Shown here: positions 38,483-47,795 of the stretch, piece after piece
Numbering within the stretch: position 1 is the stretch's first letter
Layout: the number at the start of each line of letters is the position of its first letter
NCBI RefSeq assembly: GCF_009938205.1
Contig: NZ_AP019654.1
Location: forward strand, 1,736,001 to 1,800,000
From: Vibrio panuliri
GTDB taxonomy: Bacteria > Pseudomonadota > Gammaproteobacteria > Enterobacterales > Vibrionaceae
Length of the DNA: 64,000 bases
Direction: 5' to 3'
Program-made: the position numbers and the translations under genes
The notes under the pieces: model-generated
Databases searched by the model: none
Seen by the model: only the letters and a program-made list of their open reading frames with translations
Told to the model about the DNA's origin: nothing

Positions 38483-38959
38483 AAGGTAGTTTGAGCTGAA
38501 TTGTCTAAACGCTAATGTGCCTAGTTGCTTAGCAATAAGCAAATCAGAATAGCTAAAATGAGCGCTAGTGCGCTGTTTGGTCATCTGTTGTGAAGCGCAA
38601 ATGCTGCCGAACTCTCAATATCACAAATTGAGCAGACTATTATTCCCTTTCTGCACGTAGGCATCGCTTTCCCTTTCATTTAAATCACAAATGACACCCA
38701 AAACTTAAATTTAATATCACAAACAAACCTAAGCAGTTATTTTAATTAATCATAATTGATTTTTTGTTTTGATTTGAAATGAATTCATAGATAGCATTGC
38801 AACTATAGAATCACATATGACACAAAAGTTGTTGCGGAACACTTTTTTGAAACATTTAAATCAACAATGATATTTCAACAACTCAAGTGGTTAAGAACTT
38901 ATTTCCTGTTCACAAAGGCTGGGTCACCTAGCCGCCAATTTACTAATAGGTAATTCATA
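38483..38959. other. AT-rich intergenic region upstream of the barrel gene
   Basis: About 480 bases. The right half is very AT-rich (38690-38900) and must contain the promoter of the outer-membrane protein gene. No gene, repeat or confident operator was recognised. Confidence 0.4.
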
Positions 38960-39757
38960 ATGAAAAAACTCGCATTAGCACTTGCAGTGGCTGCTATCGC
39001 CTCACCAGTAATCGCATCAGACAATGCGCCTGACCCAAGCGATCTAACCCAAGTAAACTCGTTTGCATTTGGTACTGTCGATAACGACGGTTCGCTAAAG
39101 GGAATGGTTGGTCTTGCTGGTCAATACTCTGAAGGTAACGTGTTTATGGGGCTGGTTGAGCACAGTTCAGCAACCAAAAGTAATGAGTTTGAAAAAAAGG
39201 ATCAAAACTCGCGCCTACGCTACTTCCAAGTGCTTGACACTGGTCTTGCAGGCATGCCGCAAGCGGGTTTTTCGGTTGATTACATGAAAGGCTGGGAGAA
39301 ATCAAACGGCTTAGGTACAGACATTGTTGCTCTTGGCGCAATTGCAAAAGTGAAAACACCTTGGGAGAACCTATCTATTTTCCCAAACGTGGCTTACGTT
39401 AAGGGTAAAGCACAAGGCGAGCATGAGGTTGGCAAAAAGAAAATCGACCTATCAGGTTACCAAGTTAACCTATTTGGTTCGCTATCGGTCGGTGATGCAG
39501 GTGAATATGTGGTGTTACAACCGCAGTTTATGCACCTAGACGGCACACCTAAAGACAGCGCAGTAAAAGACAACAAATTGTCGGCTAATGTCTTCAAAGT
39601 AAAAACTGGCTACGGTCAACCTATCTCAGCAGACGGCAAATGGTGGGTGGAAGCCTCGCACACTTACACACGCACTGATATGGATGTAAAACACTCTGCA
39701 CTGGATTACAAAGACAACGACCATAAATTTGAGTTTGGCGTGTCGTACTACTTCTAA
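38960..39757 (+). CDS. outer-membrane beta-barrel protein, unassigned family
   Basis: 265 residues. Signal peptide (MKKLALALAVAAIASPVIAS) with cleavage near residue 19. The rest alternates polar and aromatic residues in about ten amphipathic strands (such as VVLQPQFMHL and WWVEASHTYTRTD). It ends in Tyr-Tyr-Phe, the C-terminal Phe signal for BAM-dependent insertion. I cannot name the family; it is smaller than trimeric porins. A long AT-rich upstream region suggests heavy regulation. Confidence 0.75.
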   Translation: MKKLALALAVAAIASPVIASDNAPDPSDLTQVNSFAFGTVDNDGSLKGMVGLAGQYSEGNVFMGLVEHSSATKSNEFEKKDQNSRLRYFQVLDTGLAGMPQAGFSVDYMKGWEKSNGLGTDIVALGAIAKVKTPWENLSIFPNVAYVKGKAQGEHEVGKKKIDLSGYQVNLFGSLSVGDAGEYVVLQPQFMHLDGTPKDSAVKDNKLSANVFKVKTGYGQPISADGKWWVEASHTYTRTDMDVKHSALDYKDNDHKFEFGVSYYF

Positions 39758-39834
39758 CTAGAAGCGAAATAGTGCTAACGGGGTTCGTATAGAGTAACGC
39801 ATCACTGTTGGCTATTACCTTTTAGCATACACTC

Positions 39835-39865
39835 GAGCTCAACTCTGTTTGCAGAGTTTGAGCTC
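39835..39865. terminator. hairpin between convergent barrel and ynfA genes
   Basis: An inverted repeat gagctcaa-ctctg / cagag-tttgagctc with one bulged base and a short loop, in the gap between two convergent stops. Confidence 0.75.
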
Positions 39866-39888
39866 TTCATCTATCTACGCGAAACGAG

Positions 39889-40221
39889 TTAAGCTCCGCG
39901 AGGCGCAAACATAATAATAGCCATACCTAACATCGCCACCGAAACACCTAAGATGTCCCAACCGGTAGGACGAATACCATCAACTGCCCACAACCAAATT
40001 ATTGCAACAAATATATAAACGCCCCCATAAGCGGCGTAAACTCTACCAGCAGCCGTAGGGTGAAGGGATAGTAACCAAGCAAAAAGTGCCAAGAAAAAAG
40101 CAGCCGGCAATAACAGCCATACTGATTTATCTTCTCTCAACCAGAGATAAGGTAAGTAACACCCCAAAATTTCTGCCAGCGCAGTGACCAAAAATAATCC
40201 TATTGTCTTTAATTCTAGCAA
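39889..40221 (-). CDS. ynfA: YnfA-family (UPF0060) small membrane protein
   Basis: 110 residues with four membrane helices and the family hallmarks [31 protein letters not shown] and [14 protein letters not shown]. YnfA is an SMR-related transporter implicated in drug efflux in some enterobacteria. The start is a TTG at 40221 with AAGGGA at suitable spacing; no in-frame ATG gives the full first helix. Confidence 0.92.
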   Translation of the reverse strand: MLELKTIGLFLVTALAEILGCYLPYLWLREDKSVWLLLPAAFFLALFAWLLSLHPTAAGRVYAAYGGVYIFVAIIWLWAVDGIRPTGWDILGVSVAMLGMAIIMFAPRGA

Positions 40222-40438
40222 ATTGAATCCCTTGCGTATTATTCAATCTTTTCAATCAGGTAGAATACAATGTTAGCCAAACGATGTAACCTTGCGTTTG
40301 TCTAGCCACTGTTTTCGGTGCCCAAAGGAGCGAGACTACCCACTAAAATTATCACGCCCCAAAGCCCCAATTTGGGTACAGAACAAGCGAACAACTACAT
40401 ATATCGTTACATAACTCGAGACATTTGTTCTTTACATC

Positions 40439-40471
40439 TATACTCAAGTGGCTTCAAGATGCAGGATTCAG
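40439..40471 (+). repeat. solo 33-nt repeat end (copy 2)
   Basis: It starts TATACTCAAGTGGCTTCAAG and ends GCAGGATTCAG. Same orientation and limits as copy 1 and as the left end of the 61063-61329 element. It lies 48 bases upstream of the start codon of the next gene, so it may overlap that gene's promoter. Confidence 0.8.
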
Positions 40472-40518
40472 AGCATTGCCACTGACTCAAGTACAAACAA
40501 GTAAACCAGTAGAATATT

Positions 40519-41214
40519 ATGAGCCACACCGATACGAAAAAATCCAATCCACTTTTCGAGATCCTGTTTAACGTCTTTATCCCCTCATTTATTTTGATGA
40601 AGTTTAGTGGTGATGAGCATTTAGGCACTGCATTAGCCCTTGTTGTCGCATTAGCGTTCCCCATTGCTTATGGCGGTATGGATTTAATCCGCAACAAAAA
40701 ATTCAACTTTATCGCAGCGTTAGGTTTTGTCAGTGTATTGCTAACAGGCGGGATAGGTTTGCTTGAGTTAGACACGCGCTGGCTAGCACTTAAAGAAGCG
40801 TTAATTCCGGGATTAATAGGCTTAGCCGTTTTAGCCTCTACGTTTACCCGTTACCCTTTTATGCAGAAAGTGATTCTCAACGACACAGTATTAAACCTCA
40901 CATTGATCACCGAACGACTCAAGATTCATGGTAAACAAGAGCAGTTTGAACGCTGTTTAATGTCATCCAACTATCTCTTTGCCAGCACCTTTGCCTTCTC
41001 TTCTGCGATGAACTACTTCCTCGCAACTTGGATTGTGACTAGCCCAGCAGGTACCACAGCATTCAATGAAGAATTGGGCAAACTGACCTTATACAGTTAC
41101 CCGATTATCGCAATCCCTAGTATGTTGATGATGCTAGGTATCTTCTATTACTTATGGCGCCAAATTCGTGCAATGACAGCGCTTGAAACGGAGCAGATTT
41201 TCCATACGAAATAA
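40519..41214 (+). CDS. inner-membrane protein, probably VC0807 family
   Basis: 231 residues with about six hydrophobic segments (around 12-30, 36-52, 62-78, 90-105, 150-172, 195-218) and a soluble loop (about 106-148, EQFERCLMSSNYLF). I associate it from memory with the uncharacterised VC0807 family; function unknown. No strong ribosome binding site precedes the ATG, and a solo repeat lies just upstream. It is convergent with an AraC-family gene at a spacing of 20 bases. Confidence 0.75.
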   Translation: MSHTDTKKSNPLFEILFNVFIPSFILMKFSGDEHLGTALALVVALAFPIAYGGMDLIRNKKFNFIAALGFVSVLLTGGIGLLELDTRWLALKEALIPGLIGLAVLASTFTRYPFMQKVILNDTVLNLTLITERLKIHGKQEQFERCLMSSNYLFASTFAFSSAMNYFLATWIVTSPAGTTAFNEELGKLTLYSYPIIAIPSMLMMLGIFYYLWRQIRAMTALETEQIFHTK

Positions 41215-41234
41215 CTGTTCTCTGTTACGCCTCG

Positions 41235-42098
41235 CTAACGTTGTCTTGTCATCGATTGACGATATGCGCGAGGCGTAGTCAACTTGTACCGCTTAAACTG
41301 GCGGTTAAAGTTGGCTTGATTATCGTAACCCACTCTCTCAATGATCAAACCCACCGGCAAATCTGTATTAGCAAGCAAATCACACGCAACATTAATGCGA
41401 ATCTTCTGCAAACGCTGGCTAAAACTCTCTTTGAAATGCTGGGCAAATATCCGTCGAACACTACTTTCACTTAAATAAAGGTAGTCGGCGAGTGTCTGAG
41501 TTGAAATCGCTTGATCAAACTGGCTGAGTAAATATTGATCTATTTTCTCAAGATGAGCATTTCTGTTACTTTCGCTTATCGGTTGAGCGGAATACGGGTT
41601 CATTAAGCGAACCGCATTGCTGTCCTCCAACATGAGTGCAAACACCGCCATTAAACGCGCCAGTTGCAAGGGTGGCGAACAATCACAAACCCCATCAAGC
41701 AAGTTAACGACTTTTTCAGCCGTCTGGTGCGAAAACTGCACGCCTCGACTGGCATCTTCAAGCAACACTCGTAACGGCTTAAGTTCCTCACAATGTTCAA
41801 TCATTGTCTCGATCCATCGCTTGCGGAACCAAATCACATGGGTTTCACATCGTTTCTCTGATATAGACGGGTTGGAATAAATGGCATGAGGCAACCCTGT
41901 ACCAATCAACACCATATGGTTATGAGTGACGTCCGTCAGGCAATTACCGACAAAACAGCTACCTGAAAAATGGCGATGAATGGCGATCTCATACTCTTCA
42001 TGTCGATGCCAACCATAACTCTTACTCGACTCAACAATTTTTCTGTAGCGCCATGAAGCCCCGACTCGTTGTGGAACTCTTTCTAACTTTCCCTTCAT
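41235..42098 (-). CDS. AraC-family transcriptional regulator
   Basis: 287 residues. An N-terminal cupin-like sensing domain (about 10-140, HRHEEYEIAIHRH) precedes the AraC DNA-binding domain (about 190-285: TQTLADYLYLSESSVRRIFA, then NRQFKRYKLTTPRAYRQ). It is a paralogue of the regulator at 51254-52141: both share the layout, an LPHA/LPHM motif and a WFRxxWxExxIE stretch. Start at 42098; an upstream TTG was rejected. Targets unknown. Confidence 0.9.
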   Translation of the reverse strand: MKGKLERVPQRVGASWRYRKIVESSKSYGWHRHEEYEIAIHRHFSGSCFVGNCLTDVTHNHMVLIGTGLPHAIYSNPSISEKRCETHVIWFRKRWIETMIEHCEELKPLRVLLEDASRGVQFSHQTAEKVVNLLDGVCDCSPPLQLARLMAVFALMLEDSNAVRLMNPYSAQPISESNRNAHLEKIDQYLLSQFDQAISTQTLADYLYLSESSVRRIFAQHFKESFSQRLQKIRINVACDLLANTDLPVGLIIERVGYDNQANFNRQFKRYKLTTPRAYRQSMTRQR

Positions 42099-42247
42099 AA
42101 CACATCCATTTGGTACTGATATACCCCCAATTTGCTCATTATATGCAAATTCCAATCGAATAGTATTGATTGTTGATAGCCATTAATTACTTAGGGAACC
42201 GATGCGTCGTTAGAATAACTCTATCATCACAACACGGGATTAACGTT

Positions 42248-42409
42248 ATGTTCAAACTAGTCAATCAACTTAAAGCCGCGGTTCATCGCACCCGAAGAGA
42301 ATGGGCCAAAGAAGCCGTTTATGGCTACCGAATCCATGCTAACAAGTTGTGGAAATACTACGGTTACACGTCAAAACAAGAGATGCAGCGAGACTTGCAA
42401 TGCCATTGA
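42248..42409 (+). CDS. small basic protein (53 residues), unknown
   Basis: 53 residues, rich in Lys/Arg/His and aromatic residues (AAVHRTRREWAKEAVYGYRI, then KLWKYYGYTSKQEM). No signal or membrane segment. The ATG has GGGAT upstream and the gene has its own perfect terminator, which supports expression. It is divergent from the AraC gene. I do not recognise the family; a longer frame starting at a TTG was rejected. Confidence 0.5.
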   Translation: MFKLVNQLKAAVHRTRREWAKEAVYGYRIHANKLWKYYGYTSKQEMQRDLQCH

Positions 42410-42440
42410 GTTGGGAAGCTGAAGGATGTCTAAATATGAC

Positions 42441-42464
42441 AAAAGCTTCCCTAAGGAAGCTTTT
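42441..42464. terminator. perfect bidirectional terminator
   Basis: A 10-bp stem aaaagcttcc / ggaagctttt with a CTAA loop between the stops of the 53-residue gene and the gene at 42475-43140. Confidence 0.92.
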
Positions 42465-42474
42465 GTTTAGATGG

Positions 42475-43140
42475 CTATTTTGCGACTTGATAGCTGATCG
42501 GGATTTCAGCTAGTTGAGAGCCTTGGTTCTCAGGGTAGATCAAATATTCGCCATGGTATTTCACGTTAGATTTATAGTCAGTCACTTTATGTACCATAAA
42601 CCCAGCTTTAGTCGCCGCTTCAACAAACATTGCGTGATTGCCACGAACAAACCAACTCATTGGCTTCACTAATTTTTCACCATCAAAGCAATTCTCACAC
42701 TGTTCAGTGCACAGTGCCAGCGAGTTTGGTCCTTCAGTAAAAATCTGAACCTTACCCACACCCACCAGCTCTTCCGAAGTAGTCACTTCCCAGTCTTGTT
42801 GCTCCATCCCATCAAGAAACGCATCAATTTCACTATCTTTAATCACTCTCGCAGCTTGATCAGCTGGAAAGAAATCTCGATAGAACGCCGCAATTCGCTC
42901 AAAGGTAAACATCAAGTTCGAGTCATTACCTTTAGTACGCCCTGCTTTTTGCCATCGGGTCAGGTCATCAACGACACAACGATGAAAACGTTGGCCTTTC
43001 AGCGCCTTTGTTACCCAGCGAATCATAAAATTGTTGTTCGCTACTGGCGCATTCGCCAATCTCTTCGCTTGATGTTCAGCGTGAATCTCTGCTAACGCAG
43101 TATTAACCAGCCTTTGAATTTCAACTGTATATTGAGCCAT
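42475..43140 (-). CDS. hypothetical cytoplasmic protein coupled to bcr
   Basis: 221 residues, no signal peptide or clear membrane segment. Notable features are a Cys pair (CTEQCENC around residue 165) that could bind metal, and a C-terminal YHGEYLIYPENQG stretch. Possibly a DUF2913-like Vibrio protein, but I am not sure. Its ATG overlaps the stop of the MFS gene by one base (TAATG), so it is translated with that transporter. Confidence 0.65.
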   Translation of the reverse strand: MAQYTVEIQRLVNTALAEIHAEHQAKRLANAPVANNNFMIRWVTKALKGQRFHRCVVDDLTRWQKAGRTKGNDSNLMFTFERIAAFYRDFFPADQAARVIKDSEIDAFLDGMEQQDWEVTTSEELVGVGKVQIFTEGPNSLALCTEQCENCFDGEKLVKPMSWFVRGNHAMFVEAATKAGFMVHKVTDYKSNVKYHGEYLIYPENQGSQLAEIPISYQVAK

Positions 43141-44345
43141 TAAGCCTTTCTTCCGTATAACCAATAAAACGCGGCAGACAAAACAGAGCATGCCGTCATG
43201 ACTAAAATCATCGGCCAAGCAACGCCATTTGGCAATGCGGCAACGATGGCGCCGATGATAGAGCCAATACCAAAACGCAGCGTACCCGCCAATGAAGAAG
43301 CGGTACCAGCCATCGTTGGGTAACCACTTAGCAGTAGAGCCATTGCGTTACTGCCGATGGTCGACAATGTACCGATGTACAACACCACAAATAAAACGAT
43401 ACCCCACAGCCCAAAATCTAGAGACCATGCGGTAAATAGACCGATACCGGCAGCCAGTTGCACCCATAAGCCAAAACGCAACATGGCATGCGAGCCCACC
43501 TTCTTCACCATACGACCGTTAATACTCGTCATGATGATCATCGCGATAATGTTCAAGCCAAACAGATAGCCAAAGTGATCGGGGCGCACACCATAAATAT
43601 CGATATAAACAAATGAACCCGCGGTCAAGAAAGCAAACATCCCTGCGAATGAGAATGCCCCTGAAAGTACGAGCCCCATCCCTACTGGATTACGACATAA
43701 CCGCATGTAGTTTCGCAAGGTCGTTGCCAAACGGAGTGGTTGTCGCTTCTCTTCGGTTAAGGTTTCTGGGATTTTCCATAACACGAGTAAAATGACGATC
43801 GCCGCAAAGATAGCCAACACCCAAAAAATTGAACGCCAGCCAAACCATATTGCCAAGTAACCGCCAATCATCGGCGCAATCAGTGGTGCAATGGTAATGA
43901 CCAAAGTAACAAAAGACATCGCACGGGCAAAATCTTCACGGTCAAACATGTCACGAACAACCGCTTGAATAATAACAGCCGCCGCTGCACCAGCAAAACC
44001 CTGCGCAGTACGCACCCAAGTCAGTGCATCAATCCCTGTGGTGGTCGCACTGACGACAGCAGCTAAGCCAAAAAACAGCACACCCAGTAACAGCACTGGT
44101 CTGCGACCAAAACTGTCTGCTAGCGGGCCATGGATCAACTGACCCAATGCAAAACCGGCGGTGTACGCAGTTAAAGTAAACTGCACGTCACCCGCACCTA
44201 CCCCTAAATCGCGTGCAATCGTTGGCATCGCGGGTAGATACATATCAATCGCTAATGGCGTTAATGCGCCAATCGCCCCCAAGACAAGGAATAAAAGAAA
44301 ACTAATTTGTGGGGCACTGGCATGTTGTGTTGCAGTGTTAGACAT
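43140..44345 (-). CDS. bcr: Bcr/CflA-family multidrug efflux MFS transporter
   Basis: 401 residues (E. coli Bcr 396), 12 membrane helices. Family signatures: APQISFLLFLVLGAIGALTP, the helix-2/3 loop GPLADSFGRRPVLL and antiporter motif C-like GFAGAAAAVIIQAVVRDMF in helix 5. It exports drugs such as bicyclomycin, or cysteine-containing dipeptides, by proton antiport. AGGAG precedes the ATG at 44345. The rsuA-bcr neighbourhood matches E. coli. Confidence 0.93.
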   Translation of the reverse strand: MSNTATQHASAPQISFLLFLVLGAIGALTPLAIDMYLPAMPTIARDLGVGAGDVQFTLTAYTAGFALGQLIHGPLADSFGRRPVLLLGVLFFGLAAVVSATTTGIDALTWVRTAQGFAGAAAAVIIQAVVRDMFDREDFARAMSFVTLVITIAPLIAPMIGGYLAIWFGWRSIFWVLAIFAAIVILLVLWKIPETLTEEKRQPLRLATTLRNYMRLCRNPVGMGLVLSGAFSFAGMFAFLTAGSFVYIDIYGVRPDHFGYLFGLNIIAMIIMTSINGRMVKKVGSHAMLRFGLWVQLAAGIGLFTAWSLDFGLWGIVLFVVLYIGTLSTIGSNAMALLLSGYPTMAGTASSLAGTLRFGIGSIIGAIVAALPNGVAWPMILVMTACSVLSAAFYWLYGRKA

Positions 44346-44629
44346 ACGTCTCCTAGTTTGTGCATTTAGGCTGCCACACTCCTTGCGGCATCCGTGCATA
44401 ATTGAGACAAAACTCTTCCATGATGTAACAACCCAAGCCCTTTATTATTATCAATTTTCATGATGCTTTCGCTGCTCACAAAAGCACCAATTATACTTGT
44501 CAATGAATTTGCATGGGTATTCGCCTATCCTCGACGAAAATCACAAAAATTGCTAGCAAATTAAGCACTACAACGCGCTTTTCTCGCGATATTTTTGGGT
44601 CATTAAGGGCGCTATCTCCGCAATGACGC

Positions 44630-45388
44630 TTATGACCACACAGAATCCACTTCTTCTTGTGTGAGATAGCGATATTCGCCAGGCTCTAGTGCATCATCCA
44701 ATACAATATTGCCAATTCGTTCACGATGAAGCTGGTCCACTTTGTTGCCGAGGGCAGCGAACATACGCTTAACTTGATGGTACTTACCTTCCGTTATCGT
44801 CAACAGAAGTTCGTTGTTCGACGCATCGACAATTTCCATGCTCGCCGGCAACGTGGCTTCTTTTTCATTACGCAGTTCAATACCTTGTGCCAGTTTCTCG
44901 GCGTAGTCATCGCCGATCGCATCAGCAAGCCAAACGCGGTATGTTTTTGCGCATTTATGTTTTGGTGAGGTAATTCGGTGCGACCATTGACCATCATCCG
45001 TGATCAGAACTAAACCTGTGGTATCCACATCTAGACGACCAGCAAAATGCAAATCTTCCATCTTCACTTCATCAAGCAACACAAATGCAGTGTGGTTAAA
45101 ACCGTCTTCATGTGAGCAAACGAAACCATCTGGCTTGTACAACATGATGTAACGTGGGCCTTGTTTTTGAATTTCACGCCCCTGCCATTCAACGACACAT
45201 GTCTCTGTCACTTTAATTGCGCCACTTTTAACAACTTCATCGTTGACGGTGACATCACCGCTTTTGATGATTTTCGTCGCTTCTTTGCGCGTTGCTCCGA
45301 GCGCGTCACAAAGAAACTTATCTAAACGCACTTTTGCTGACTGTTTGTTTGCTGACGCTTGGTTTGATTGCGCTTTATTTGATTGCAT
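44630..45388 (-). CDS. rsuA: 16S rRNA pseudouridine(516) synthase RsuA
   Basis: 252 residues. A short Gln/Asn/Lys-rich leader precedes an S4 RNA-binding domain (about 19-65, RLDKFLCDALGATRKEATKI) and the catalytic domain with the conserved Asp in AGRLDVDTTGL and the EGKYHQVKRMF motif. It isomerises U516 of 16S rRNA. GAGG precedes the ATG. Divergent from radD, as in E. coli. Confidence 0.95.
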   Translation of the reverse strand: MQSNKAQSNQASANKQSAKVRLDKFLCDALGATRKEATKIIKSGDVTVNDEVVKSGAIKVTETCVVEWQGREIQKQGPRYIMLYKPDGFVCSHEDGFNHTAFVLLDEVKMEDLHFAGRLDVDTTGLVLITDDGQWSHRITSPKHKCAKTYRVWLADAIGDDYAEKLAQGIELRNEKEATLPASMEIVDASNNELLLTITEGKYHQVKRMFAALGNKVDQLHRERIGNIVLDDALEPGEYRYLTQEEVDSVWS

Positions 45389-45461
45389 GGATACCTCAAC
45401 TTAGTTTGCTGCGCTATTATAGAGTGCCTAAAACAAATAGTTGAGCTATTTCACAGAATTT

Positions 45462-47204
45462 ATGTACACCCTGCGTCCTTATCAAGCAGATTCCGTCAAA
45501 GCGGTAATCCACTACTTTCGAAAACACACCACACCCGCGGTGATTGTCTTACCCACCGGCGCTGGAAAAAGCTTAGTGATCGCAGAGCTGGCGAGGCTAG
45601 CGCGAGGGCGTGTATTGGTGCTTGCCCACGTAAAAGAGCTCGTCGAGCAGAATCATGCAAAATATGAAGGGTATGGATTAACTGGCGCAATTTTCTCTGC
45701 GGGGTTGGGACGTAAAGAGACTGACCAACAAGTCGTCTTTGCTTCCGTACAATCGGTGGTAAGAAATCTCGACGCCTTTAAAGATCAATTTTCACTACTG
45801 GTCATTGATGAGTGCCACCGAGTACCAGAAGATGAAAACTCCAGTTATCAGAAGGTCATTTCTCATTTGCGTGAGCTTAATCCAGGGATGAAAGTACTTG
45901 GACTCACTGCGACCCCTTATCGATTGGGAATTGGTTGGCTATATCAGTATCACACTCGCGGGCAAGTTCGCAGTGAAGAGGCGCGTTTTTTCCGTGACTG
46001 CATCTTTGAGTTACCCATTCGCTACTTGCTTGATGAAGGCTTTTTAACCCCTGCGAAAATGATGGATGCGCCCGTTCTCAGCTATGACTTTTCTCAACTC
46101 AAACCCGCCAGTACAGGTCGCTATAAAGAGTCTGAATTGGATATGGTGATTGATCAAGCCAAACGCGCGACACCACAAATTGTTCAGCAGATCATCCAAA
46201 TGGCAAACAACAAAAAGGGCATTATGGTGTTTGCTGCGACCGTGCGCCACGCTCAAGAGATCTATACCTTGTTGCCCGAAGGACAGGCTGCGATTGTGAT
46301 CGGTGATACCCCAACACCAGAGCGCGACGCTATTATCCAGCAGTTTAAAGACCAGAAAATTAAATACTTGGTCAATGTCTCTGTATTGACTACCGGCTTT
46401 GACGCCCCTCATGTCGATCTCATTGCGATTCTGCGCCCAACAGAGTCTATTAGCCTATATCAGCAAATTGTTGGACGCGGTTTACGCTTATCTCCGGGTA
46501 AAGAAGAGTGCTTAGTGCTGGACTATGCTGGCAATAGCTACGATCTTTATCAGCCTGAAGTGGGCAATCCCAAACCTGATTCGGACAGCGAAATCATCAC
46601 TATCCCCTGCCCCGCTTGCGGTTTTAACAACAATTTTTGGGGAAAGCTCGACAGCAATGGCTTTCTGCTTGAGCATTTTGGTCGCCGCTGTCAGGGCTAT
46701 TTTGAAGACGATGAAACTGGTGAACGTGAACACTGTGGCTATCGTTTTCGTGCCAAATACTGTGGCGAATGTGGTGCAGACAACGATATTGCCGCGCGAA
46801 TTTGTCATGAGTGCGATGCGACTCTTGTCGACCCAGACAAGAAGCTTAAAGAGGCATTAAATCTAAAAGATGCATTGGTATTTGAATGCGTAGATATGGT
46901 GTTATCGACCTTTAAAGATGAAAAAGGCAAAAACCAGCTCAAAGTGACCTATCACGGTGACAACCAAGCTGCGGTTCATGAGTTTTGGCCGTTAACAACC
47001 GCTAAGCAAAAAGAACGTTTTTATGCGCAGTTTGTTCGCCCGCATCTCGCCGATAAACATCGTCCTTTTGCTGAGTCATCACCTTCTAAAGTGGTTGCTC
47101 ATCAACACCGTTTTCGCCCACCTCAGTTTGTGATTGCACGGAAAGTGGGACGTTTTTGGAAAATGCGCGACAAAATCTTTGACGATGAGTTAAGCCAAAT
47201 GTAA
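45462..47204 (+). CDS. radD: RadD/YejH superfamily 2 DEAD/DEAH helicase-like protein
   Basis: 580 residues (E. coli 586). Helicase motifs: Q-like LRPYQADSV, motif I LPTGAGKS, motif II DECH, motif III TATPYR, motif VI QIVGRGLR. A C-terminal zinc-finger region with several CxxC pairs (PCPACGF, CGECGAD, CHECDA) lies at about 380-465. RadD helps repair double-strand breaks with RecA/SSB. The ATG at 45462 gives the family N-terminus MYTLRPYQ; a TTG 21 bases upstream was rejected. Confidence 0.95.
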   Translation: MYTLRPYQADSVKAVIHYFRKHTTPAVIVLPTGAGKSLVIAELARLARGRVLVLAHVKELVEQNHAKYEGYGLTGAIFSAGLGRKETDQQVVFASVQSVVRNLDAFKDQFSLLVIDECHRVPEDENSSYQKVISHLRELNPGMKVLGLTATPYRLGIGWLYQYHTRGQVRSEEARFFRDCIFELPIRYLLDEGFLTPAKMMDAPVLSYDFSQLKPASTGRYKESELDMVIDQAKRATPQIVQQIIQMANNKKGIMVFAATVRHAQEIYTLLPEGQAAIVIGDTPTPERDAIIQQFKDQKIKYLVNVSVLTTGFDAPHVDLIAILRPTESISLYQQIVGRGLRLSPGKEECLVLDYAGNSYDLYQPEVGNPKPDSDSEIITIPCPACGFNNNFWGKLDSNGFLLEHFGRRCQGYFEDDETGEREHCGYRFRAKYCGECGADNDIAARICHECDATLVDPDKKLKEALNLKDALVFECVDMVLSTFKDEKGKNQLKVTYHGDNQAAVHEFWPLTTAKQKERFYAQFVRPHLADKHRPFAESSPSKVVAHQHRFRPPQFVIARKVGRFWKMRDKIFDDELSQM

Positions 47205-47389
47205 TGAGAGCGGCAAAAAGACAACATCGACATCAAAGTTTAGCGAATTCACTTTGTGTTCATGTTGAACGCTTTATAATTTACCTAAAGCTTCAAGCCA
47301 ATTTGAGTTTTAATCAATATCAGGTAGCGCAGACGTCAAGTTGTGCGGTACTTAGTAACGAATCAGAAAAATCGAGCGAAGGTAACGCT

Positions 47390-47791
47390 ATGTTTAAAAA
47401 GCTGTTTATCAGCCTAGTAGCATTTGTTGGTTGTGGCATACTCGCTTTCCCAAGTTATGCTCACCAACATGATAATGGTCATGAACTTGTTCGTGATGTA
47501 GAAAAGCCCGGTACCAAAGTAGAATTTGAAGAAGACCAAGACGAAGTCTACGAAGCGGTACAGAAAGGTTACATTCGACCATTCTCAGAAATGTATGCGG
47601 CTGTAGAGCGAGATCTTCATGGACGAATCATCAAAGTCGAGCTAGAAGAAGACGACGACCTGTGGGTTTATGAGCTAAAAATTAACTACAACAACAATAT
47701 CATCAAAGTTGAGTACAACGCGGAGACATTAGAAATGATTGAAATCCGCGGTCGCAACATAAAGAAAGCACTCAAAAATACAGAAGACTAA
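47390..47791 (+). CDS. PepSY-domain periplasmic protein
   Basis: 133 residues. Signal peptide to about residue 27 (ending FPSYAHQ). A very acidic mature protein follows with a PepSY-type fold (VQKGYIRPFSEMYAAVERDL, KVELEEDDDLWVYELKI, ending in EMIEIRG). Small secreted PepSY proteins often modulate signalling or proteases. AAGG precedes the ATG. Four bases separate it from the response regulator gene, so it probably belongs to that operon as an accessory sensor or target. Confidence 0.85.
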   Translation: MFKKLFISLVAFVGCGILAFPSYAHQHDNGHELVRDVEKPGTKVEFEEDQDEVYEAVQKGYIRPFSEMYAAVERDLHGRIIKVELEEDDDLWVYELKINYNNNIIKVEYNAETLEMIEIRGRNIKKALKNTED

Positions 47792-47795
47792 AACA

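Noticed and set aside
38380..38484. N-terminal extension of rnk by 35 codons.
   Set aside because: It translates through the leader hairpins; the ATG at 38379 gives exactly the 136-residue Rnk.
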